From assembly GCA_033809415.1 (NCBI GenBank), contig JAPXLT010000016.1, positions 1-33,799 of the forward strand: 33,799 nucleotides of DNA, given 5' to 3'. The notes under the pieces were generated by a model. That model had not been told where the DNA came from. It made no database searches and worked only from the letters and a program-made list of their open reading frames with translations. Every line of letters begins with the position of its first letter. Position 1 is the first letter of the stretch. Both the position numbers and the translations under genes were made by a program. This document shows positions 8,097-16,862 of the stretch, piece after piece. The DNA comes from JAQVUB01 sp033809415 (lineage in GTDB: Bacteria; Verrucomicrobiota; Lentisphaeria; Oligosphaerales; Oligosphaeraceae).

Positions 8097-8134
8097 AAAT
8101 TTTCGTGCCTCTTTTGTGTATTTCATTGTTAAAA
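8097..8134 (-). repeat. CACGAAAA-type repeat fragment, right arm
   Basis: Minus-strand reading TTTTAACAATGAAATACACA then AAAGAGGCACGAAAA. It is the only copy just after a gene that stands against the gene's direction; it is the inverted partner of 7011-7045. Bases 8135-8264 presumably hold the porin promoter, which I could not define. Confidence 0.6.
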
Positions 8135-8264
8135 CTACGTCAAGTTTATCATTCTTAACCTAAAATTCATATTTGTGTAATCGGGGCTGAATGGTTCTGG
8201 TTTACGGTATAGTCAACAGCCGGAAAAGCTGTTTATTCCGAAACACAAACAAAGGAGAAAAGGA

Positions 8265-9632
8265 ATGGTAACAACGAGACGAAGAGGATGTTTGAGTGGT
8301 CTTGCACGGAGCAGTAATGGAAAATTGCTGCTGGTTTTGTTCCTATGTGGCATGGTTGCCTCGAGCTACGGCCAGGATAATGCGGCGGTACTCCAGCAGA
8401 TCGAGGCGATGAAACGGCAGATACAGCTGCAGCAGGAACAATTGAACATGTTGCAGAAGAAACTCGAACAGCAACAGAGTGCAACCGCCAGTGTGCAGCA
8501 GGAAATCAAAGCCGTCGCCGAAAAAAGCTCGGTAGCTGAGTCCGATCAGCCCCGCGTACTTCTCGGCAAGGGAATCGATGGATTGGCCATCAAGGGCGAT
8601 CTCAGACTGCGCTATGAACACATTAATCATGATCCGGAGGTTGGATCAGACGTTCGCCGCAAGTCTCGTTTCCGCCACCGGGTGCGCCTTGGCGGCGTCT
8701 GGACGAATCCCGCAGAGGACTGGGAGATCGGGCTGGGCCTGGAAGCGGGCAGCAGCGACGGCACCAGTGCCAATGATAGCTGGAACAAGAGCAGTGCCTG
8801 GGAATCCGGCGACCTCTATCTGGATTATGCCTATGCCAAGCATACCTTTGGCGATACCGGCTTGAGCCTGACCGTCGGACAACAGAAGAACCCCTGGACT
8901 TGCGGCATGGTCAACTTTGACGGCGACCTGCGCCCGACTGGCGCCACGCTGGCTTGGAAGGAAGACTTCCTCTTTGCCAATATCGGCGCTTATAACATCC
9001 GCAGTGACGCCAATGTTTTCGGCTCGAGTCAGGACTTGGCCAATATGTACGGCGGTCAGATCGGCGTAAATTGGAAAGAAGACGATCTCAAGGCGGTGCT
9101 GGCTCTCGGCTTCTTCGCCTATGATGATAACACCTCCGAATATTATCTGGGTTCCGATGATGCCAATTACCAGATTGGCATGGCCTACGGCGAACTCAGC
9201 GGAAAATTCGGCGATGTCACTCTGAAAGGCTTTGGCGAAGTGGCGATGAACTTTGGCGCGGATGATGATCACAGCCAGGTCACCCCGGCGAAATACGGTG
9301 TTCCGGACAATTATTCTGCGGAAAGCAATGATCTGGCCTGGATGCTCGGCGTGGAAGCCAAGTTCGACCGCTTCAAAGCGAAATATTCGTATGTGCGCAT
9401 CGAAGGTGATTCAGTGCCGTGGTTTGTCTCCGACAGCGATTTCGGTTCCGCTGCCCTACCGAATGCTAAGGGTTCCAACAACGTCAAGGGACATGTCATC
9501 GGGCTGACTTGCGATATCAGCAAGAACTTCTCGATTGGCGGCAGTTTAATGCTGACCGATTTGATCAAGTCCGGAGATGATAGCAATGCCGACGGCAGAC
9601 TTTATCAGATCGATATGAGCTATAAATTCTGA
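8265..9632 (+). CDS. Outer-membrane porin with N-terminal coiled coil
   Basis: A 455-residue beta-barrel protein, probably a putative-porin-family channel (PF16930-like). Residues 20-36 form the hydrophobic part of a signal peptide ending SSYGQ. Residues 41-90 are Gln/Glu/Leu-rich heptads (LQQIEAMKRQIQLQQEQLNM) predicting a trimeric coiled coil. The remainder is alternating barrel strands with Gly, Asp and aromatic residues (GDLRLRYEHINHD, TVGQQKNPWT) and ends in a terminal Phe (QIDMSYKF), the usual outer-membrane assembly signal. AAAGGAGAAAAGG lies just before the ATG. It closes the plus-strand block and could admit products released by the exported enzymes; the solute is not predictable. 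Confidence 0.82.
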   Translation: MVTTRRRGCLSGLARSSNGKLLLVLFLCGMVASSYGQDNAAVLQQIEAMKRQIQLQQEQLNMLQKKLEQQQSATASVQQEIKAVAEKSSVAESDQPRVLLGKGIDGLAIKGDLRLRYEHINHDPEVGSDVRRKSRFRHRVRLGGVWTNPAEDWEIGLGLEAGSSDGTSANDSWNKSSAWESGDLYLDYAYAKHTFGDTGLSLTVGQQKNPWTCGMVNFDGDLRPTGATLAWKEDFLFANIGAYNIRSDANVFGSSQDLANMYGGQIGVNWKEDDLKAVLALGFFAYDDNTSEYYLGSDDANYQIGMAYGELSGKFGDVTLKGFGEVAMNFGADDDHSQVTPAKYGVPDNYSAESNDLAWMLGVEAKFDRFKAKYSYVRIEGDSVPWFVSDSDFGSAALPNAKGSNNVKGHVIGLTCDISKNFSIGGSLMLTDLIKSGDDSNADGRLYQIDMSYKF

Positions 9633-9645
9633 TGAAACTAATATA

Positions 9646-9675
9646 GGGTGCAGGGTGCAGGGTGCAGGGTGCAGG
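9646..9675 (+). repeat. Tandem 7-bp array GGGTGCA
   Basis: Just over four copies of GGGTGCA begin 13 bases after the porin stop codon. The same unit recurs at 20670-20690 and, inverted, at 20882-20915; the variant GGGGGCA forms the array at 22388-22472. Confidence 0.9.
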
Positions 9676-9783
9676 TTTTTCTCCTGCAGACGTGCACTCT
9701 GGTTTTGAGAAGAGGTTACTCTACGCTACCGGGAAGGTTGCGCCACTCTTAAAATCCATACCCCTGCACACTTGCTTCCCCAT

Positions 9784-9810
9784 AACCCAGGTTTCGGCCT
9801 GGGTTTTTTT
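9784..9810 (+). terminator. Rho-independent terminator downstream of the porin
   Basis: AACCCAGG-TTTCGG-CCTGGGTT followed by a run of T: an eight-pair stem and a clean U-tract, lying 152 bases after the porin stop codon. It ends the plus-strand transcription block before the convergent operon. No gene is seen in the rest of 9633-10032. Confidence 0.8.
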
Positions 9811-9944
9811 ATGGCGTTTTTCCTCTATCAGATCAATAGGTTCCGCTCCGCTTCACCTAGTTGCTCATGGTGCTCCGCCTCCGGCGTTGGATGCATCCGA
9901 AGCAATTGCGTAAAGCCGGCCTTGGCACGCAAGAATTCGGTCAA

Positions 9945-10017
9945 AGCAATCTCATCCGTCAAAAGCTGCAACCCTACAAATTTTTCCGCGTTTTTCCGTG
10001 CTTTCCGTGGACAAAAA
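9945..10017 (-). repeat. Intergenic repeat family B, copy 4
   Basis: Minus-strand reading CCACGGAAAGCACGG, GCGGAAAAATTTGTAGGG, TTGCAGCTTTTGACGGATGAG. It begins 15 bases after the stop codon of the minus-strand LamG/DUF6067-like gene, in that gene's sense direction. Confidence 0.8.
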
Positions 10018-10032
10018 AATTCTGCTTGCCGA

Positions 10033-13000
10033 TCAATGGAATTCCGTCTCGATGACTTCGATGTTACGGAATTCCGTTTCAGAACCGATCCCTTCTGCGG
10101 TTAGTGTCAGCAGCAATGCGAAACACTGACCGCTTGTATTTTCAGGAATTGGAAATTCCATGGTTTGTTTTTGCCATTCGTTGCCGCTGATTGCCTGTCC
10201 AGTTTTTGCGTGCAGTCCGGAAGCATCTCCATTGAATTGCGGTTGCAGAGTCCATTTTACAGCATTGCCGTTTGTTTGCCGATGCTCGAAGCTCAGGCTG
10301 TATTTGAAACCGGAACGCACTGGGACAAACGCCGTGAGGAGATAGGTCTTGTCATCGATTTTCTTCAGCTTGTGAATCCCGGTTTTCTGGTCAAAAAAGT
10401 ATTCAGAGTTGCTTGCTCGAGCCGGATTGTAGGCCGATGCCTGGTAATCCAGTTTCCAGGTTTCCGGTGCCGGACTCCGAATTCCGATCAGTCGAAAAGA
10501 GCGTGAAGGTATGCTCAATTCGAAACTGCCATCGGTAACTGGAAGAATCCTGCCAAGATATTCCTCGCGTACCGAAGTCAGCCCTCGAGCGAATTTACCC
10601 AGATTGATCCGTGCGGAAACCTTCACCGGCTCCGTATTGCAAACTGCCGCTAATACATACCCCGCCGGTGAGACATAGTAGGATGTGCGTAGGCGTTTGT
10701 CAGTTGCAACAATATCAGTTTGCCGGTCAAAGCGGAAAAACTTCGTCCCCTCGTTCTCGACCCGGTAGCGTCGTTGGATGTTCCAGATTGATGCCAGCAC
10801 TGGCTGGTAAGCGTACACGGTACTTGCGTCGATATCATGCAACAGCAGCATCGACTCCATGGCTTCGGTTCCACGCTTCTTCTCCTTAACAGGCAGTTTT
10901 GCCCGCTGCAGGGAAGTCACCGCCGTCCAGCAGATCACGCCCGTGCCGAGGATGTTGCGGTTGAATTCGCTCTTGAAGATCAATTCCGGAATTTCGTCCG
11001 TGAAGGGATAGAGCGTTCGAGCCATCAGCGCCTCGAATTGTTCCCCGGGGAAAAAGAAATCCGCCAGTCCATTCATCATCGGGAAGAAGCTCCGTTGTGC
11101 ATGGATCCATACTTGTTTGTCGGCTGCGTGCGCCTGCCGCACTGTCCGTTTAATCAATTCACGCTTGTGCAGCAGGGCAAAGGTTTTGATCTCCCGTCCG
11201 AATTTATCCTGGAATCCGCAGCCATGCAGGCGGTTGGAACAAGTTCCATTGCCGCACAAATCGAAATATATTGCAGCAGCCGCAGCACCTTGAGGATGCG
11301 TCAGCAGCTCATGGATGTTGCGTGAATAAAAGTCGTTTATACAGCCGGCGTTGCATGCCGGTATCGAATGTTCTCCGGTGGTGCGGGTATTTCCGTCTTG
11401 CAGATATTCGGTGAACTTGAAAGTATATCCGCCTGCGCCTGGAATGTTCCAGTACTTGGCAAAGTATATCGGTTCCGGACTTTCCGAACTCATGGCATTT
11501 GCCATGCCGTAGATGCCGTGGGTATTCGGGGGCGTCTCTTTAAATTCGTACCCGAAGCGCCAGTTTGGCCGGTAGGTCGAGACTCCGGTGAAAGCCCTGC
11601 CGCCGAATGTGGTCATGCGAAAGCCGGGGAAAGTGCTGTCGTTGTGCCGTACTGCACGGAAGACTTTTGGGAATGGACGTGTTGGCGTCGCGATAAACAC
11701 CGCCCTGTAGGGAGTTGCCTCCGGCATGCGAACTTGGCGGGTAATCATATCAATCGTTGCACTGCCGGTGTTCGTGTCGATATGATAGATAGGCTTTGTC
11801 TCATCGTAAATCCAGTTCGCGTCATTTTCGGGTGCGAAAGCGAAGCCGCCCAGTTCAGAGACTAGCCAGATCATTTGCAGCGAATCATCCATTCCGTTAT
11901 GATACAGAAAATCGCCTTTGCCGTTACCGTTCCAGACGTGCGGCCCTAGCAGAAACTCCGAGTAATCCGAATTCTGTTTCCAGGCAAGCTGCATCGACTG
12001 GATTTCCGGCATGCCTTCGATTGTCCAGTCGAACTTGATCATTCCATCAAACTCGATGGTTGTGGAATAGGCGAGCGCCCCACCGTGGATTTTTGCTCTG
12101 CCCGTATATGTTACAGCGCTGTTTTTGCGAATGGTGTCTCCCACCTGCCATCCGGCAACCGCCTTTCCATCAATCAGGAGGGATGGTGGTTCGGAAAAAA
12201 GCGGCTTGCCCTTGATGTCAATCTGCTCAGGCAACGGACCATTGCCAAAATGATAGACACGGTTCCACAGCGAAACGGTACGCCCATTCACCGCAAAATC
12301 ACGCCAGATTTCCGGGACGGTGTCATCATCGCCCCAGCCCGATCCGATAAAAGAAAGGTCCGGGCGGAGAATCTCCACAGAACTTTTGTCAACAGTGAGT
12401 TTGTATTGCCCCGGCACTGTAATCCCAGGGATGAATTTCACTGTCTCCCCGGCGGCAAAATGCCATTTGCCCTGTCGCGTCGATTGATCCGGCAGAGTCA
12501 GCACCCAGTCGAGTTCGAGTTTACCCGCATCATACAGCGCCTTCTTGTCCGGAGGCAATGGGGTGAAGTCGAACTCTGCTTCCAGCTGATCGCTGCCGCG
12601 TCCCTTGCCGCGATCGACACCGTGCAGGGTCACGCCAAAGTCCGCAATCACATTGCTTCCCCGGTCTGCCAGCAGGCGATTGTACTGGTTTGCAATTTCA
12701 ATCGCAGTCAAAGCCCGGGCAAAAAGCTGAAAATCATCTATTTGCGTGATTTTTTTATGCTCATCGCCATAAAACCGGTTTTTAATTCCGATGAATGATT
12801 TTTCGGGCAGCGGCTTCAAGTCCCAGGTTTTTTCCACTTTTTGAGGGAGTTGTCCCTTGTTCACCATTTGCCCATTGAGGTAGATGGCCAACTCCTTATC
12901 CCAGGTGACTGCCATCTGAAACCATTCTCCCGCACGAATTTTTTCCAGGGAGGCGCACACTCTTCCGACATCCCCATAGCGATGTGGTGGTTCGGAAGAA

Positions 13001-13458
13001 TACCAGTCCCAATAGAGCGTCCCGTCATATTCATAAAGGAGGAATTGGACAAAGCGTTTTTCCTCTTCGAAGCGCAGTTGTACATAGCCCACGTTGCCGC
13101 GCTTCTCTGCTTTTCCCGGAGCATAATCAACTGCCTTTGCCCACAGGATAATGGTGCCTTGCTGAAAATTCGCGTTTTGATGCGCCTGATAGGTCAGGCT
13201 TTCTCCCGGTTCCGGTTGATATGCCTGGCGTGAGTCGAAGCCCACTGCGCCGCGCAGCATGAAATTCACATCACGCATAGTGATCGAATCGCACTCTCCT
13301 TTTGCCAGGTCTGCCCTTGTGGTGAATCCATCAAAGGTCACTGCAAAGGTCATATCCGGATGTGCCAGTTTGTCCTCGAGCGGTATCTGGACAAACTTCG
13401 GGGCGGCAAATAATGCACCGGCTAAAAGCAGCATCGCAGCAAAAGAATACTTTTTCAT
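10033..13458 (-). CDS. Secreted LamG / DUF6067-like glycoside hydrolase
   Basis: Predicted exported enzyme of 1141 residues. Residues 1-18 are a signal peptide (MKKYSFAAMLLLAGALFA). Residues about 30-265 are a LamG-like jelly roll (GTIILWAKAVDYAPG, WFQMAVTWDKELAIYLNGQM, IDDFQLFARALTAIEI). The central and C-terminal body resembles DUF6067/GH123-related proteins: WLVSELGGFAFAPENDANWI, and the core IYFDLCGNGTCSNRLHGC with Asp at about residue 733. Residues from about 1010 look like a second jelly-roll carbohydrate-binding module. The YFD...C.N..HGC core recurs in the enzymes at 24148 and 30500. It is the last gene of an operon with a LacI regulator, prepilin-like and carbohydrate-binding-like genes; the start codon is 11 bases after the preceding stop codon. 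Substrate unknown. Confidence 0.78.
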   Translation of the reverse strand: MKKYSFAAMLLLAGALFAAPKFVQIPLEDKLAHPDMTFAVTFDGFTTRADLAKGECDSITMRDVNFMLRGAVGFDSRQAYQPEPGESLTYQAHQNANFQQGTIILWAKAVDYAPGKAEKRGNVGYVQLRFEEEKRFVQFLLYEYDGTLYWDWYSSEPPHRYGDVGRVCASLEKIRAGEWFQMAVTWDKELAIYLNGQMVNKGQLPQKVEKTWDLKPLPEKSFIGIKNRFYGDEHKKITQIDDFQLFARALTAIEIANQYNRLLADRGSNVIADFGVTLHGVDRGKGRGSDQLEAEFDFTPLPPDKKALYDAGKLELDWVLTLPDQSTRQGKWHFAAGETVKFIPGITVPGQYKLTVDKSSVEILRPDLSFIGSGWGDDDTVPEIWRDFAVNGRTVSLWNRVYHFGNGPLPEQIDIKGKPLFSEPPSLLIDGKAVAGWQVGDTIRKNSAVTYTGRAKIHGGALAYSTTIEFDGMIKFDWTIEGMPEIQSMQLAWKQNSDYSEFLLGPHVWNGNGKGDFLYHNGMDDSLQMIWLVSELGGFAFAPENDANWIYDETKPIYHIDTNTGSATIDMITRQVRMPEATPYRAVFIATPTRPFPKVFRAVRHNDSTFPGFRMTTFGGRAFTGVSTYRPNWRFGYEFKETPPNTHGIYGMANAMSSESPEPIYFAKYWNIPGAGGYTFKFTEYLQDGNTRTTGEHSIPACNAGCINDFYSRNIHELLTHPQGAAAAAIYFDLCGNGTCSNRLHGCGFQDKFGREIKTFALLHKRELIKRTVRQAHAADKQVWIHAQRSFFPMMNGLADFFFPGEQFEALMARTLYPFTDEIPELIFKSEFNRNILGTGVICWTAVTSLQRAKLPVKEKKRGTEAMESMLLLHDIDASTVYAYQPVLASIWNIQRRYRVENEGTKFFRFDRQTDIVATDKRLRTSYYVSPAGYVLAAVCNTEPVKVSARINLGKFARGLTSVREEYLGRILPVTDGSFELSIPSRSFRLIGIRSPAPETWKLDYQASAYNPARASNSEYFFDQKTGIHKLKKIDDKTYLLTAFVPVRSGFKYSLSFEHRQTNGNAVKWTLQPQFNGDASGLHAKTGQAISGNEWQKQTMEFPIPENTSGQCFALLLTLTAEGIGSETEFRNIEVIETEFH

Positions 13459-13469
13459 GGGTGTTTTTC

Positions 13470-14015
13470 CTATTCCTCATCCTCGTCAATGGTAAAAAAG
13501 AAATCATCAAAAAAGGCCGATCCGGCGGCGGACGGGGGTTTTGTTCCCAGTGTGCAGATCAGATACTTTACTTCTTTCCATTTGCCAGTGTCGGGCACCA
13601 GGAAAGTCAGGATCAGGCGCTGCCATTCTTCGGATGCCGGTTTGAATGTTGAAAAAATCCCATTGTTCAAAAAATTCTTCTTGGCATCCAGCCCCTGAAA
13701 TGAAAGCGATAGCTGGGTGTTTTTGCTGAGGCCGCTGCCCTTTACCCAGACAGTTGAAGTATAGCGTTTCCCGGGTTCCACAGGAAAATGTTTCAGAAAA
13801 CAAGCGCCTTTCGAATTGCCATTGCCGAATTTCAATTCCAACGCACCGCTGGAGTCCATGCCGTCAGTTGGCGCATGGAGAAATTCAGCGTTCGCTTCTT
13901 TTGCGAGCCAATAGCTCCATTGGCACTTGTCAGCGTTGAAATCATTCAGGACACCTGCGTCCTCAGCCCAGCTTATACAGACCATGATGGTCAACAACAA
14001 GATCACTTTCATCAT
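13470..14015 (-). CDS. Small secreted carbohydrate-binding-like protein
   Basis: A 181-residue protein with a signal peptide (MKVILLLTIMVCISWAED) and one beta-rich domain resembling CBM4/9-type jelly rolls: WSYWLAKEANAEF, GALELKFGNGN, FPVEPGKRYTSTVWVKGSG, EEWQRLILTFLVPDTGKWKE, AFFDDFFFTIDEDEE. The acidic DEDEE tail is unusual. ATG at 14015 or 14012 is possible; GGAG is four or seven bases upstream respectively, favouring the second slightly. Positioned between the prepilin-like gene and the large enzyme of the operon, it may bind the same polysaccharide or tether the enzyme. No family match is certain from sequence alone. Confidence 0.7.
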   Translation of the reverse strand: MMKVILLLTIMVCISWAEDAGVLNDFNADKCQWSYWLAKEANAEFLHAPTDGMDSSGALELKFGNGNSKGACFLKHFPVEPGKRYTSTVWVKGSGLSKNTQLSLSFQGLDAKKNFLNNGIFSTFKPASEEWQRLILTFLVPDTGKWKEVKYLICTLGTKPPSAAGSAFFDDFFFTIDEDEE

Positions 14016-14048
14016 TCTGCTCCGTTAAAGCATATTGCATGGGAAAAA

Positions 14049-14762
14049 TCAGTTCATGTAGGTAGCAGAAGCCGCCCCGGTCAGAGGATGACGTGACTTA
14101 TGGTCGGCGGCATTGAATACGGTCGTTACATGATTGTCCAGCATCAGTATATTGGCACGCCGGTTGTGGCGAGGAGCCAGGTAGGACTGCCCGGCCGGCG
14201 CCCACAGGCTCGGAAGCGAATTCGGCATCCAAGCATTAGACAGCAACGGTGCAAATCCCCATGCGTAACTCTGATCCCACTTTGAATAAGGACGCCCCAG
14301 CACATCACCGACAACCCCAGCGGCAGAAGGGCGGCGAACCGCCTGCGTCAGGCGCATCTTGTAATTGCTCGTAAGGGTGGTGGTGCCAAACAGCATCTCC
14401 ATCTGAAGGGTTATGGCCAGATATTTACCGTTCGGCAACAGGCGAGTGCCCAAACCGTAGGCATTGTTCTTCTCCTCCTCAGACGTGGATGGACAAAGGT
14501 AAATCCCGGAAAGCCGGTTGACATAGGGACTCAACTTGCCATCAAAACCACCGTCATTCTGAGACTGACCGGGAATGTAACCCGAGTAATCATCGATATA
14601 AAAATTCATAGCTATGCCAATCTGCTTCAATTGCGATATGCACTTGACCGCCCTGCTGCTCTCCCGAGCCTTCTGCATGGCAGGTAGAAGCATCGAGGCA
14701 AGAATCGCAATAATCGCAATTACGACCAATAATTCGATCAACGTGAAAGTACTTCTTTTCAT
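14049..14762 (-). CDS. Prepilin-like protein with N-terminal methylation-type segment
   Basis: A pseudopilin-like protein of 237 residues from the ATG at 14762. The leader is only MKRST before FTLIELLVVIAII, with Glu5 present and Thr (not Gly) before the cleavage point. AMQKARESSRAVKC follows the helix. The C-terminal motif is H-X9-DN (RHNRRANILMLDNHV) instead of the usual DG. AGGAG is ten bases before 14762. The in-frame ATG at 14771 overlaps the LacI stop codon as ATGA but has almost no spacing to the Shine-Dalgarno sequence. The arrangement suggests translational coupling with the regulator. Its function in the unit is unknown. Confidence 0.87.
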   Translation of the reverse strand: MKRSTFTLIELLVVIAIIAILASMLLPAMQKARESSRAVKCISQLKQIGIAMNFYIDDYSGYIPGQSQNDGGFDGKLSPYVNRLSGIYLCPSTSEEEKNNAYGLGTRLLPNGKYLAITLQMEMLFGTTTLTSNYKMRLTQAVRRPSAAGVVGDVLGRPYSKWDQSYAWGFAPLLSNAWMPNSLPSLWAPAGQSYLAPRHNRRANILMLDNHVTTVFNAADHKSRHPLTGAASATYMN

Positions 14763-14767
14763 TTTCT

Positions 14768-15814
14768 TCATTCTCCTGGTTGCTTGGTTTGGAACGGACC
14801 TTTGATTGAGCATTCAAGTTTTTTGACAAATTGGGGCGACTTCCAGTCTCCTGCGAGTCGGCGCTGTATAAAATCAAAACACGCTGCGGTCATTTCCGGC
14901 AGCGGGTGATGGATGGCGTAGCATGGCACGGAGCTGTATTCCGACACCCAGGTGTAGTCACTCGAGATCAGATCGAAGTCAACTCCGCACACTTTTCCTG
15001 CACGTGCGGCAGCACATAACACGCCATACGTCTGAATGCAGTCCAAGACAAAAAACAGATCAGGCTGCGGATGTTCCGAAAAGCGTCGGCGGGCCAGTTC
15101 GAATCCATCACGCGCCGGATTGCCTGAACTCTTATCCAGACGAAGAAAATCACGCTTAACCTGAAAGTCAAAACCAAGATCGGCAAATGTTTTTCCGGTA
15201 ACCTCAGCGACCCAATCCAAATTTGCCAAAGAAGACATACCGGCTATAAACGCTGCCTGCTTCCTTCCCCGTTCGCGCAACGTCATTAATAGTTCAACCA
15301 ATGGCGCAGAGGCGGATGACAAAGACGAATTTTCCACGCCGACGTAATCAATGGGATGTTCTTGGTACCCCATAGTCCCTACTGTTACCAGAGGAATCCG
15401 CATCCGGTGAATTCGCTCCACCACTTTAGCATTCGCCTCGAGGTCCGAAATGAAGGCAGTCGCCCCATCGCAAAAGCCGGTCAGCAAACGCTCCAATGCC
15501 TTGCTCTCCTTCTCACGGCATAATTCGTAATCGTAGGCAATAACCTCATAGCCCGATGCAGCAGCCTTGAAACATCGTAAAAATTCCGCATAAAAAGGAT
15601 TTAACAGATTCGGAACAATGACCGCAAGAACACCCGTGCGACCCGTCTTCAAGGCAACACCAGCAAAGTTCCTCCGATACCCTAAACGCTCCGCTGCAGC
15701 ACATATCTCCTCACGAGTACGAACACTGATACGAGGATGCCCATTCAAAGCACGACTGACAGTGGGATAACTCTTGCCAGTCGCACGAGCTATGTCCAAA
15801 ATCGTTACAGACAT
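14768..15814 (-). CDS. LacI-family transcriptional regulator
   Basis: A 348-residue repressor-type protein. The N-terminal LacI helix-turn-helix and hinge are plain (VTILDIARATGKSYPTVSRA, then RTREEICAAAERLGYRRN). The rest is a sugar-binding sensor (GVLAVIVPNLLNPFYAEFL; VAEVTGKTFADLGFDF). Start at 15814 is chosen because GGAG lies nine bases upstream and the helix-turn-helix begins at once; a longer frame begins at 15856. It heads a minus-strand operon with a prepilin-like gene, a secreted binding-like protein and a LamG/DUF6067-like enzyme, and overlaps the next frame. A LacI-type palindrome at 15841-15856 suggests control of itself and the operon. Confidence 0.92.
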   Translation of the reverse strand: MSVTILDIARATGKSYPTVSRALNGHPRISVRTREEICAAAERLGYRRNFAGVALKTGRTGVLAVIVPNLLNPFYAEFLRCFKAAASGYEVIAYDYELCREKESKALERLLTGFCDGATAFISDLEANAKVVERIHRMRIPLVTVGTMGYQEHPIDYVGVENSSLSSASAPLVELLMTLRERGRKQAAFIAGMSSLANLDWVAEVTGKTFADLGFDFQVKRDFLRLDKSSGNPARDGFELARRRFSEHPQPDLFFVLDCIQTYGVLCAAARAGKVCGVDFDLISSDYTWVSEYSSVPCYAIHHPLPEMTAACFDFIQRRLAGDWKSPQFVKKLECSIKGPFQTKQPGE

Positions 15815-15840
15815 CAAAAAAAACTCCAACAAAATCATAG

Positions 15841-15856
15841 GTTTAAACGTTTGCAC
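15841..15856. promoter_or_regulatory. Candidate LacI-family operator
   Basis: GTTTAAAC-GTTTGCAC is a palindrome centred on CG with six of eight half-site positions matching, as in LacI/GalR-type operators. It lies 27 bases upstream of the LacI start codon, suited to autoregulation of the whole operon. Confidence 0.5.
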
Positions 15857-15929
15857 TAATTAAAATATCATGATTTTTGGCCGTGTCAATCCCGAAAGCT
15901 AAAAAAATCGGGGAAAAATCGGGGGTGTG

Positions 15930-15949
15930 ACTTGAAAAACTAAACGCAC
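15930..15949 (+). repeat. Left terminal inverted repeat of a transposon-end-like element
   Basis: ACTTGAAAAACTAAACGCAC matches the reverse complement of 16843-16862 at 19 of 20 positions. Confidence 0.75.
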
Positions 15950-15967
15950 CAGCTGAAATGTTCTTCA

Positions 15968-16040
15968 GCGCATTTAATCTGACAAAAGCAGGCATGCGCA
16001 TTTAATCTGTCAAAAGCCATGCCGTGCGTTTAATCCGCCA
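15968..16040 (+). repeat. Iterated end motif, left cluster
   Basis: Three copies: GCGCATTTAATCTGACAAAA, then GCGCATTTAATCTGTCAAAA, then the weaker GTGCGTTTAATCCGCCA, about 28 bases apart, all in the same orientation. Confidence 0.75.
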
Positions 16041-16255
16041 TGCCCGATGGCAATGCTTGGCGATTATGGTTTGGTTTTTCTTCTGTCTTCTTCGCGGATT
16101 TCCAGGGAAAAGAATCCGTTTCTTCCTTTGGTTCCCGTTTTCTTCCCCCGTTTTCAGCCCCGTTTTTTGCCTTCCAAGTACCGGAGTCCGGAGAAACTTC
16201 CCCCTGCTGAGTTGCTTTTTCATTGTGAAAATGCAAGGGGCGCCTCTTAGCCCGT

Positions 16256-16516
16256 AGGGCTGCACAATAATAACCCCCGGTGACCGAGCCCGGAGGGCGA
16301 GGGAACCGGGGGTGGGCGGCACCCCGAACCAGCGCCCGGAGGGCGGCACAAACGCCATTCCTGCCGAAAGCATTTAGCTGGGTCAAGCCCACTTCCCCCT
16401 GCCGTGGCGCCCTTGCGGGCGCTGCGCTTCTTGGGGGGAGTCCCCACCCCGGGTTGCGTCGCGCTCCGCGCTTCCTCACCCGGGGTTATTTTTGTGTGGC
16501 GCTCCGCGCCGGCCGA
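16256..16516. repeat. Inverted pair of GC-rich repeats inside the element
   Basis: The left arm 16256-16345 carries AATAACCCCCGGTGACCGAG and GGAACCGGGGGT; the right arm 16438-16516 carries the inverse type (ACCCCGGGTTGCGTCGCGC, CCCGGGGTTATTTTTGTG). They face each other about 90 bases apart and include runs such as GCCCGGAGGGCG and GCGCTCCGCGC that fold on themselves. No protein is predicted here with confidence. Confidence 0.6.
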
Positions 16517-16691
16517 TTTGACATCCAGAGAAATCCATTCATGTTATTGACAACGAAATATTCAATGCAGAGTCCGCCAGACGGCACACAGCTGCATCAA
16601 TTGAGGTTGCGGAAAAAAGGGGGGTGCGTTCAGTATGTCCGAAAAACGGCTGGACGCTACCCTCAGGGGGAAATCCGCTTTTTTTTCGTTT

Positions 16692-16862
16692 TTTGTCAGA
16701 TCAAATGCAAACTTTGTCAGATCAAATGCAACCTCCAAGCAGCCAGTTCGGATGCCAGGTGAAAATTCATGGCAAATTAAATGCACAATGTCAGATTAAA
16801 TGCACCGGTTTTCCTGGGGAAGGTGCATTTTGTCTGACAAATGTGCATTTAGTTTTTCAAGT
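16692..16862 (-). repeat. Iterated end motif and right terminal inverted repeat
   Basis: Minus-strand reading begins ACTTGAAAAACTAAATGCAC and continues with four inward copies of the TGCATTTAATCTGACA-type motif, the innermost two being TTGCATTTGATCTGACAAA. A fifth copy at 16824-16841 faces outward. Confidence 0.75.

Larger units (their letters stand above)
15930..16862. mobile_element. Transposase-less element with multi-repeat ends (MITE-like or remnant)
   Basis: Both ends carry 20-bp inverted repeats plus internal copies of a motif close to GCATTTAATCTGACAAA. On the left, direct copies start at about 15968, 15996 and 16024 (the last degenerate). On the right, inverted copies occur at 16692-16710, 16713-16731, 16771-16786 and 16789-16804, with one facing outward at 16824-16841. 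Multiple transposase-binding sites at each end are known from IS21-type and Tn7-type elements. The interior has no credible gene, so a non-autonomous or gutted element is likely. AAAAATCGGGGG flanks both sides (15914-15925 and 16867-16878), a possible but unusually long target duplication, and the assembly gap lies just outside. Confidence 0.6.

Noticed and set aside
16030..16479. 149-residue and overlapping frames inside the transposon-end-like element
   Set aside because: They run through self-complementary GC-rich repeats on both strands, and none shows a domain, transposase motif or start signal.
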